NCBI GenBank assembly: GCA_020284085.1 | Contig: JACEVL010000152.1 | Span: 268,501 to 332,500 of the forward strand | Length of the DNA stretch: 64,000 bases | Origin: Aporrectodea caliginosa | Lineage: Eukaryota; Annelida; Clitellata; Crassiclitellata; Lumbricidae | Direction: 5' to 3' | In this document: one piece after another, positions 13,301-21,500 of the stretch | Numbering within the stretch: the stretch's first letter is position 1 | How the letters are laid out: every line of letters begins with the position of its first letter | The notes under the pieces: generated by a model | Database searches by the model: none | Told to the model about the DNA's origin: nothing | The model's input: only the letters and a program-made list of their open reading frames with translations | Position numbers and translations under genes: made by a program

Positions 13301-15055
13301 AGATGAAACAATGAGGAGTTTTAGCAATAGCAAATTATTTAGACAAGTATTTCAAACAGCTATTCCATAGAGATGCTATATACAGCACAAGAATACACAC
13401 ATCAGCATATGGAGAAGTTGACATTAACTCAAGGTTACCAACAAGAAACAAGCTACTTTTATGCAGACCAACTTGAATCATTAAACAAACAGTAACCATA
13501 TGCACAAATCTTAGCCTCAAGCAGTGTGCAGTAAATAATATACTTCAACTATCCTGTTTATAATAGCAAACACAAAGATCATAATTAATTTAAAGGTTCT
13601 TGATTATAAAGGTACAGGAAACTCGATGAAACTAAATTACAGTCATAAAATAACAGTTAACACTTTAATGACGAGCACCTACTAAAATGCATGAAAAACT
13701 AATCCCTCTTATCGCTAAAGGGTTAAAAGTGAATAAACCCTAAAAATGTTGTAAACTTACATGGGCAAAGCAGACATTCGTTCCTCTAGGGTCATGTAGC
13801 GTCCTCGTGTTGAAACAGCAGCACCGCTCATTTTCGATATCTGCACAGCAAAAGGTCAACAATTCTGCATCAAGCACAAACATATTTTTTCTCTTCCTGT
13901 ATCTGCTCATTATGCTCAGTTGCTTATATCACTTTATTCTTGGCTTAAGACATCTTTTCCAAAGCGCTCATCCACCATTTGATGCCTCTCTCTCCATTGT
14001 ATCTCCTAGACAGCGACTTGGTTTTGGTGCACCATCAGTAGATGCCTTGTGCATTAGACATTGGCACAATAGAAGTTACTAATTAACAATAATAAAAATA
14101 TTTATGCAAATAATAGTAATATAATCACTGTATAGTACTTCAAAATCAAGCAATCACTTTTTTCATTAACCTCCAGTTAAAAATTTTAGAAGCAAAAAGT
14201 TAATTCTGTTTAACATTCTCATGTACCCATATTCACCCTCAGAGTTAACTGAGCAATTGTTAGCAGAATTCTGCTCCCACATTTCACAGCTGTTTCGAAA
14301 AAGGGAACTATTTATACAGCCTGAGATTGTCCAGTGACTCTGCAGCCCATCAGTTACTTATCACACTACATAAACACTTAACATCAGATAATGAGAGTCT
14401 TACATCATCTTGTGTAACTCCACGTGTGAGCAGATTACGACAGACAACAGGAACATCGTTAATGTCAACTTCCGCAACAACCATGCTGTTGGATGCTGTC
14501 GTGGCCTAGTTATAAAAGCCAACAATCAATTATAAGTACACTTGTCAGCACACTTATACAACTGGGCCAGATAAAAACATCAGTTTAGTCCTAATGCCAT
14601 AGCCATAACCTAGAGCTTCTCGAAAGAAGTGTATGACCTGGTTTAACAAAATGAACATATCAATGACGAATTGAATTGTTTTCTCAGTAGTTGCTACAGC
14701 CTTCTCATCATTAAAGGAATAAGTGTCAGGCATTGGTACATTTATGAGTTAGATTTTCACTTATTCAGGAATTATATTATATGCCAATTAAACATTCAGA
14801 TATAAAAATATATACATGCGAAGATTGTGCTCAGATTCTACGTGTAAAAATTGAGTTTCAGATATAGCTTCTTGAAATGAAAAGCTTACTGCAATTTTCT
14901 GCTTGCTGGCCTGATTGTTAGAAATCTGTGAAGGCTTAAGCTTTCCCTTTGCAATCAGCATGGCATTCACCTTGGCCGCAGCCTCAGCTGCCGCCTCCAG
15001 GCTGCTTCGTGGCTTCTCATTGGGATCCTGGTCCCATTTACTAGTCCTCTGTTTC
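1371..15055 (-). CDS. KHDC4: KHDC4 (BLOM7)-like KH-domain splicing factor, 5' end missing
   Basis: KHDC4 proteins are nuclear RNA-binding proteins linked to the Prp19/CDC5L spliceosomal complex. Exons in coding order (window coordinates, read on minus): 15055-14890, 14505-14404, 13840-13761, 13290-13238, 12888-12728, 12414-12328, 11735-11611, 11248-11188, 8580-8481, 3891-3775, 3427-3305, 2700-2596, 2002-1386. All have AG/GT borders and the frame stays open across them. Family signatures in order: [74 protein letters not shown]; the KH segment [20 protein letters not shown] with its GKGS loop; a Pro/Gln-rich tail; and KRRFKEE..LLGYQ near the end. The four 3' exons are phase 1-1, so they can be skipped without a frameshift. 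The frame runs on from 1386 to a stop at 1371, but CAG|GTCAGC at 1386 could be a donor to a further exon. The first exon with ATG, upstream of 15055, was not found. Confidence 0.88.
2060..2345 (-). repeat. Dispersed TTAACTAA-rich repeat, copy A
   Basis: This stretch is matched in reverse complement at about 44309-44580. Shared blocks include the segment around GTCATTGTGAAAATGTTTGT, the GTTGCCAACTTTAGTTAA region and the TTAGTTGAAAAATAGTTAAC region. One end carries TCACTGCTG, matching GCAGTGATGGGC at the other copy, which suggests a hAT-like terminus. No coding capacity was seen. Confidence 0.55.
2480..3655. repeat. Local duplication within KHDC4-like introns (about 2480-2610 and 3535-3655)
   Basis: About 120 bp starting CACTGAAATGGCTAAGCC and ending at a splice-donor region CTTACTTAGAGGGAC occurs twice with few differences. 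The left copy includes the true donor of the exon 2700-2596. The right copy ends in an exon scrap reading VPLS before a donor, but has no complete exon. The two nearby exons 2700-2596 and 3427-3305 share the motif DTS(I/V)PPP, so exon plus intron appear to have been duplicated and then partly decayed. Confidence 0.7.
4020..7365 (-). mobile_element. Full-length RTE/BovB-type non-LTR retrotransposon
   Basis: The element lies in sense orientation inside the KHDC4-like intron between exons 8580-8481 and 3891-3775. It has a 5' leader of about 270 bp containing GGCAATGGCAAACCACC, a motif resembling BovB-type 5' ends, then one long ORF. The 3' end follows the stop codon almost at once, with a repeated ACAAGGTG unit, as is common at RTE termini. 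Exact boundaries and target duplication are not resolved; the 5' edge is placed near the end of the leader-like GC-rich sequence. Confidence 0.85.
4032..7088 (-). CDS. RTE retrotransposon endonuclease-reverse transcriptase, intact ORF
   Basis: The 1018-residue ORF is uninterrupted. An apurinic-like endonuclease domain (about residues 70-310) is marked by [34 protein letters not shown] and [10 protein letters not shown]. The reverse transcriptase (about 490-760) is marked by [73 protein letters not shown] and the catalytic [11 protein letters not shown]. The C-terminal region has [28 protein letters not shown] and [11 protein letters not shown], as in BovB-type elements. Proteins of this kind are often mislabelled craniofacial development protein 2 in databases. 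All catalytic motifs are present with no frameshift, so the insertion is probably recent. The start at 7088 is the first ATG of the open frame; the product would prime reverse transcription at the target site. Confidence 0.95.
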   Translation of the reverse strand: MNQANSNKALVADGETPRPECDSTATGKEQDGGLKAFQSNEATGQKPKGGSVADRTGKQRLVLSCKKKMKIGTWNVRSMQSGKMDIIQREMERLEISVMGLSETRWKGQGHFNWNGYRIIMSGQKEKGRSGVAIMCDRISANAIMGYDTVSDRILSVRFRGKKVNTTIIQIYAPTSMATEEEHESFYNELQSIIDKTHKGDVVMVIGDFNAKVGKYNGGGGDTIGGHGLGEQNDAGERLVDFCEGNSLRIMNTWFEQPKRRLYTWTSPDGKHRNQIDYILINKRWKSTIRDVRTKPGADCGTDHELLVATVQMKFKKLKTGERLITYDCKEISQEYRVEIRNRFEILERDDAETEEVENNLWEKTKEAILETAEKYIPKKRKSKTTPWLSKEAINIAMDRREAKREGDKDKVRKLNRAFQKQARMDKEKHLNELCKEMEDEGRKGRTKTMFSKVREITRKNTPRMGSLKASDGHIIADEEGMKKRWKEYTEELYNEDKRVKVEKMDETEYEIEPEVMEAEVEWAIKQLKDNKAPGQDRIPIEMVKGGDGVMTKTITKICNNIWRTGKWPEDWKSSVFIPLFKKGDAKECENYRTIAMISHISKILLKILHKRMESTIERELPDSQAGFRKSRGTRDHIANMRWIMERQREYGQKVYICFIDYSKAFDCINHELMWKTLGEMGIPKHLVQLLRGLYEDQIAVIRTEYGDTDSFRIRKGVRQGCILSPVLFNMYAERIMRQAGMDEAEEGIKIAGRIMNNLRYADDTTLLAGKKNELVTLIRRLKSESEKAGLYFNIKKTKIMTTEEEDSFEVDGEEIETVTNFTFLGSVIEKEGKCDMEINRRVAIGKAAMNGLEKIWKDKHVSIDTKKRLVKALIIPTVTYGSETWTMTKKMRKKINACEMWIWRKMQRISWKEKKTNDWVRWSIGIEKEETLQQTVLRAKLRFFGHVMRSDGLEKEMMLAYGEGRRKQGRPRKKWMDEIHETTGMNLAELRDATADRRKWRGLIMKVAKVPRTDSTR
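8581..11187. other. KHDC4-like intron without further recognised features
   Basis: AT-rich intronic sequence between coding exons 11248-11188 and 8580-8481. ORFs around 8.9-9.5 kb and 10.7-10.9 kb have no family signature and are probably chance. No structured repeat was recognised. Confidence 0.6.
12539..12601. mobile_element. Short TTAA-flanked MITE (copy 2)
   Basis: A 63-bp unit between perfect TTAA at 12535-12538 and 12602-12605, starting CACTTTAATGACAAG and ending CTCATCATTTAAGCG. The core GCATTGGTTTCCCAGTCGC is shared with copies at 20.6 and 25.6 kb. It lies in a KHDC4-like intron. Confidence 0.75.
13661..13722. mobile_element. Short TTAA-flanked MITE (copy 3)
   Basis: A 62-bp unit between TTAA at 13657-13660 and 13723-13726, with ends CACTTTAATGACGAG and CTCTTATCGCTAAAGGG. 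It has the same terminal repeats as the other copies but a different core. Confidence 0.7.
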
Positions 15056-15999
15056 CTGTAAAATAAAAAATTAACTAAAATAAATGAATTAAACCTCACA
15101 CTAATCATTGTATGCATTGTAAGGATCTGATCAATCCTCCTCAGTATTGTAATGTAATGATGAAATTCACATAGAGGCAACATCATAAAACTACTGACAA
15201 AGGGGTTCTTCTATGTATCAAAGAAACACCTGACTTCTTAATTTATTGAAACAAACTAATTTTAGATAATTCTAATTTTAATAATTGAGGAACTTAGTCT
15301 GACAGTAATAGACGTAATTTGAGAAACTTCATATGGCTCCGTGCTTTCTTAATTTTCTCTTTAGTTAAAGTTATTTACTTGTTATCTTACAGCAGTCCTC
15401 TTGTAGCACACAGTGCTCTAGGCCTACTTTCTCTCGCAACCTGGGATAGCCATATGGTTCACGAGTAGGGTAACAGCAAGGGGATGTTTATCAACTAATT
15501 ATATCGTTATGCATGAATTCTGGGAGATTAACACATGGTCTACAATGGGTTGCAAGGACACCCACACTATCACAGTATTTAAAAAAAATTAATTCCTCCA
15601 ATCACTGTAAATTTGCTATGAGGTTTAATTCATCTACAATTCTTCAAACTCTCTGAAGTCAGTGACCTCTAATGAGAGCAATACACCAAGACATCGGGAA
15701 GGAAAAGCTTGCGAGTTTGGCATTCAATGGACAAAACTCCGCATAATTCACTTCACTTATCCACCATCCATGTCAGTGTCATTGGTGCTAAACAGCGCAT
15801 TACTTCTTTTTCTGGACACCTGAAATAAACTTGACTAACATTCGCCTACTTGATTAACATTTCTATATCACTAATAATAATAAATTAGCGAACTTTAAAA
15901 CAAAGCGCAGTAGACCCCTGTCCATTTGTTATAGCAACAACTGGCTCGTCCCATCTCAGCAGACAAGTAACTGTGCTCCTACATGCTCAAGCGAAATTT

Positions 16000-16300
16000 G
16001 TCACATTATTACAAAACTAAATTTACGGTATGTGTGTGTCCATCGACGCATGGAAAGCCATTATAGACAACGACGAGAGCCACGAAAAATGGACAAAAAT
16101 GGACAAAAATGGCCATTACCCGTCTTCTCGCATTGTTAATGATCACGTGACTGAGTACGGATCCGAAGGAGAACTGATGAAGGTAAGAGATGGAGACAGG
16201 AAACTGGTCGCACCGCTGAAGCCAGAGATCTAAATACAAGACGATTATAAGTTTTGTATCGCACTAGTAGGAATAATTCGTAGATAAAAGTGAGTCAGCT
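16000..16300. promoter_or_regulatory. Possible promoter region of the KHDC4-like gene, with E-box
   Basis: A palindromic E-box CACGTG sits at 16144-16149 within TCACGTGAC, the same 9-mer found upstream of the minus-strand gene near 45.4 kb. It lies about 1 kb upstream of the first recognised KHDC4 exon. A promoter role is inferred; I identified neither a first exon nor a transcription start. Confidence 0.3.
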
Positions 16301-16549
16301 TCAAAATCTTAATCATGTCTGCTGGTGGCGCCTGAGCATCACTGTCTTTCACTAAGGTAATTTTCATCGACGTATGTTAAAATAAGTTGCGGTGTGATCA
16401 GCTGCTTTTTTGTGTGCCATTAAACCATCGATCAATCAATCATTTATTTCTGTAACCATCGGACACAATAATAATAATTATAATAGGCCTATGCGTCGAT
16501 TGTAATTTTTCTTTATATCTTTTTTCAATTATGGTAATTCCTGCAATAG

Positions 16550-16885
16550 AACGTGCTTTCTGATTATCTCAGTCCTTCTCGACCCCCGATCACTAGGCCT
16601 ACTCATCTCAAGCTCTACAACTGAGCCCTCTCCAACGCTGCACCACTACTCTGGAACGATATCCCTTCTGAATTCCACGGATTTTCGTTCTTCCATTATC
16701 ATTGCCCCTCACCATCGTTCAAAACTTAAATTTGTATAACCTTTTCATGAATGATTCCTACTCTGGGTCAACTAATCAACCAGTGAACCACATTCCCGTC
16801 AATAAGCTGACGCCCTGCGCATAACTTCAAGTGGCGCTTTAGAAATCTGGAGTTTACGATTACGATTATCACAATGAAACACGTT
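16550..16885 (+). mobile_element. LINE 3' remnant (CR1/L2-like C-terminus)
   Basis: Plus-strand sequence reads, with frameshifts, as the far C-terminus of a LINE reverse-transcriptase ORF (PLLWNDIPSEFHGF, equivalent to the RAFSVAGPVTWNGLP motif at 23.1 kb). It ends in GTGGCGCTTTAGAAAT and a short ATTACG tail. Strongly decayed. Confidence 0.5.
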
Positions 16886-17954
16886 GCACACAACGTTTTA
16901 GTTCCTTTAAATGCTTGTATCCATACTACACAGTCATGTTAGTAGGAAATAATCTTAGTAATTAGCGATTATACTTTTGAATAATTAAAGTAAACAAGGG
17001 TAATATCTATAAATAGATAGCAGTAATAAAAGCTACGAGGCATTTAAGTTATAAATCCTTCGTGCTTACTTATTTGTGTTATGTGCCGTTAACCCAGAAT
17101 TTATATTTTCAGAGAGTCTGCTCCAGTGACAAAATGGTGAAGCATGAAAAACATTAAGACGATTGTATCTATTGCGGGCACTGCTATAAGAACAATGTAA
17201 AACTGTGACTCAGTACCATTTGTTTACTACATATTCTCAGATTAGATCTTATGAAATAAAATGGACGTAATAAATTTTTTCATTGAGGTAAATGCTGAAT
17301 TTGGCTACCACAGGATTACGCTAAACACATGACGTCATTTGGCTGCATGTATCGAATATGTAGTTTATGGTGCTTAGAACTGTAATGTGTGTGTGTTGTT
17401 GCGGGAAAGGCGACATACGTTCGTTTCGTTTAACAAATGTTCTCAGAATGATTGGTGCTTTTGTTTTAAAACGAATCGGAAAATGTTCCGACGGAAAAAA
17501 CGATACGTTAGAGTAAGCACGCTGTCAAAGATCTGTAGTATTATATACACAATATTATCACCGCGTAGGCGCCTATGTTTGAGATTTACATGTACCCGTT
17601 TCCGTAGATACACCCAAAAGACCATAAAAAATTTAAGAGAGCTACATAAATAATGAATTAAGCCCGTTAAGTCTGAACACACAGACCTATTAAATAGATC
17701 TGAATGGTTATGTTGAAGTAAAATGTGATAAATCAGGGATGAATGCACGTCGGAGTGCACATGTGCTCACACAGCTTCGTGTTCCGTTTTTATGTAACGA
17801 TAGGGCGCTAGCTTTCCCGCAGTGGGGGCAAAAAGTGCAGGAACTTAGACTGTCACTACACATACATTATGCATTCTTGATACTAGAATTAACAAGATCG
17901 GTCAGTAGCAAAACAGGGGAGCTGTATTTTGTTAGGGTAATCATCGAGCAACTG

Positions 17955-18425
17955 CCGTCGCCCTACCTATGAACAATATGGCCACCCCAGCCTTCTAGAG
18001 AAATTAGAGCATGAAATAAGTATTCAGCAACACATAGTTTTTCAAAATCCTGTTTGATGACAATTAATGAAGACATCTGCTGAGTCAAAGTTTTTCTAAG
18101 TACTTTTATTGATATCAATAAATTGAGAAATGGAGTAAGTTTTGTGATGCACACTAGAATTTATTAGAAAAGTTCTCACAAAATGCCTTTTATTAAATCA
18201 AATCCTGCAGATAAACTTTAAACAAGTTGTGACTTATACAAAATTGTCTTTTCATGTTTTACAAACAACTGCATACGTTTAGCGCTGCACATATCATCGT
18301 AGGAACCACCTACTGATTACTTACTTACTACGATGATCCTTCCAGGGCTTGCAGCGCTTTCATTTCTGTTGCAGTTCAGGATGGCCATATTGTTTATGAG
18401 AAGGGTGATGGCAGTAGACTGTTTC
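17955..18425. repeat. Large imperfect inverted repeat upstream of the TCF19-like gene
   Basis: The arm around 17950-17990 (GAACAATATGGCCACCCC) is matched in reverse complement at about 18380-18420 (GGATGGCCATATTGTTTATG), with similarity extending over roughly 45 bp. An inner hairpin at about 18280-18360 pairs AGCGCTGCA and ATCATCGTAG with CTACGATGAT and TGCAGCGCT. No coding function is apparent. Confidence 0.55.
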
Positions 18426-18579
18426 TCAACGACTGCCACGTGTCAGTCATTGTGTAGTTTGTTGATCATTGTGCCAAGAAGTGAAATTGTTCAAATTTAA
18501 TTCATACTGCTTAAAGTTACTTAGTCGATAAAACTGCTATGTTGGCTGATTTGTCCTCATTGATTATGTTTTTTTGTAG

Positions 18580-21500
18580 CTTGAAATCCGTAGTTACACG
18601 AATTGGCAGACATTCGATGAACACCTACGTCATGGATTCAAAAGAATTTCCATGTTTGATCTCAAGGTGGCATTCAGCAATAATACGAGAGGAAACCAAC
18701 GGTGTCATTCAATACTTTGTTTTTGACTGCAAAAGCGTGAACGGAACATTTGTCAATAACGTAAAGGTATGTGTTGTAGCAAATATGCTATAGGCTTGGC
18801 TTGTAAAATAAAACCGAGGTTCCTCAAAGCAACCAGGCTATCGAGAAAAATTGAGCATAATCAATGCATAGAGACTCTGTGCTGTTTACCTGTAAATTCA
18901 TTTAGTTTGCTTTAATTTGTTTAACACATCTTCTTTTATATGTTTGCGAAAAAAAGACTCCGACTAGATCAGATAATGAGAGCAGTGTTACAAAAGATGT
19001 ATATCCTGATAATTAGATGGTTAAACTTGACGAGTGGTGGCTTGGAGATATGGATGCATTGGTGGCAGGTGCACTGAAGTTAAACTGTGCAAACATGATT
19101 GGAATTCAAGGTCGTACAGTGCCAACTCAGCCTTCCATACTTTTGGAGTCATTAAATGAAACAATTGATGTAAGTAATGCTGTGGGATTTTAGTGTGACT
19201 GTATTTTGTTGTCAACTGAAGGATATTTCAAACTCAAGATTATGCCTGTGAAGGGTTTCAATTTCTCGTCAGCATTTTGCAACCTTCTGTTAATCGTTTT
19301 GAAACAGATACCACAGGAGAAGAATATCCCATTAAAAGACGGTGACGTCGTAACCTTTGGTTGTCGAGGTGGTAACAGCATAAGTGTCGGTGGAAGAACA
19401 ACAGAAGACTTTTCTGAGTTCCGGTATATGGTAAATAATCAAAGACTTGATTCGGTTTTCACTTTAAATGCTGGTTGAGTTCAATGGTGCATACCTTGAT
19501 ATGCTGAATGTTTGTCTCTTATAATCGTAATCTTGAAGTCCCTGCAGCACCCAAAAAAGCGAAGTTGTGGGAACCAGCTTATTCACAGGTGCTTAGTCAA
19601 AAGGTAATCGATAGGTGGGATGAAATCGGTGCCGGGTCAAGGTCCAAAGAGGGCAGGCAGACAGACGGGAATTGGGATAGGATTTGTGAAACAGCAGTGT
19701 TTGGGGGCTAGCTTAAGGGACTACTCTTCATCTAAGATCACAAGTATTTTACAAAGTACCTAACCTAATAATTTATGTATGGCACTGATGTTTGCTTACC
19801 TCTGGTTACATTATGTCTGCTGTATTTACTGTTAAGATCCTATGAATGTAGTTTGTGTTGTAATGTAATCTGAACTTCTATAGCATCATTGTCAGAATCA
19901 AAATACAAAACACATAATGTCAGTATTCAGTTGACAGTGATAATGCAGTTTGCATCGATTAATCCAACAGTGCTGTCAAGCTCAAAGACAGTGGTTCAAA
20001 TCCCATGTGAGTATTGAAACAACAATTTGTTGTTTAAACAATCGACTGGTAGGGTTTTCTGCAGTGGAATTACTGACCTCATGTTTTCGTTTCACTTTAG
20101 CATTCCTGCAAAGTTTAGGAACAAGCCTTTGAGGACAATGGTTGATGAGGGCACGTAGGAGATGTGTTGCCGGTTAAAAGTATGTCTAAAGCTCCTAAAT
20201 ATGTCTGTTTGCATTTGAAACAAAGGACCAACAATTTGTGTTAACTCGAACAGTCTGTTTTGAAAATGTGTCATTCCACAGATTCATCCCAGCTGTAACT
20301 GTAATTGTATTTTCTTGTTTATGTAGTTCACCAGAAATGGCGAAACGAACAATGCGCAGCAAAATTCGACCAGCATGTCTCATGAAGCCAGTAACGTGTC
20401 ATCATTCAGAAGTCCTCCAAATGGTTTGAATAGGACGGACAGTCCCAAGGTTCAACCGCTTATCACATCTGCATTAACGGGTGATTTACAACAGTCTTCA
20501 TCTCATCAACTTGTCAGAGGTATCCACTAACTGTTAAATGTAGCAGCTAACTTGTTCATTCAGGTTGTCACTGGTTCCTGTGTTTGCTTTTGAGGATCTG
20601 CTTGCCATCCTGTGTGGCTCTAATGTTTGATACTTTAACAACGAGAGTGTACTAAAAGTAACTGGGAAACCAATGCAGCTCGTCGTTAAAGTGTTAAATA
20701 AAATGCACATGTATCCTTGTTTTGCCTACTCTAACACAATGTGACACAAACCGGTTCCAGAGTCCATTCAAAAGAGTGCACAAATTCGTAAGAAGTTGCT
20801 TGCAAAAGGCAACTAATTATGTGAATTGCGAGTACCTGGATATACCATTTACAGTCGTTTTTAAGGTTTAAACGCTTTGTTGTGTGCAATTGTTTTAATG
20901 TTTGCTATAGTTGCTTCTACTGTGTCTTCTGTTTTGGAAAATCTCTTATTGTAACCAATTGATATCTTATATCACTCTTAAATAATTGGTGACGTAGTTT
21001 AAAGAAATGAAACTTTTGAAAGAAATTAAATAAATTCTGTCCTTTCTGTCTATTCTACCAATGATTTTCTGCTGCTTAGAGAAATGTTTATGTTAAGCAT
21101 TGGTTAATGTTTTCAGATCAAAAGAATAATGTAGCAGCCTTTCACAGTGACATCTCTCAGTCGTCAAAAGTTCACAGCCTGCCTTTAAAGAATGCGCTTA
21201 ACAATAGCACAGGGCACTTGACCCTTCATTCAGAACAAAAAACACCAGTTACAGGAAGTCAGAAGAGAAAAAACAAGAGAAGTTCAATGCCATCCTCCGA
21301 TTTCTCGGAAAATGGAACTGCCCCAAAAAGTCGGAAAATCACAGACAATGAAGGTAATAGATTGGTGATGGATTAGCGTAGATATATTTTCTATTCCGCT
21401 TGGAAATGATGCAATTTAGCAAGTTCTCTAAAATCATAGGATTACCTGTTTATTTTCAGGGATTTGAATGTTAACGAATTTTCAACTGGAGAAGATACAT

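Noticed and set aside
13807..14082. 91-residue plus-strand ORF overlapping a KHDC4 exon
   Set aside because: It is antisense to the exon 13840-13761 and the rest is intron; no family signature.
18539..18579. ATG at 18539 as start of the TCF19-like protein
   Set aside because: It would require translating the polypyrimidine tract and AG acceptor before 18580; a separate upstream exon in phase 2 is more likely.
19940..20010. Possible tRNA gene from GGTTCAAATCCC
   Set aside because: A box B-like motif alone; no box A at the right spacing and no cloverleaf arms were recognised.
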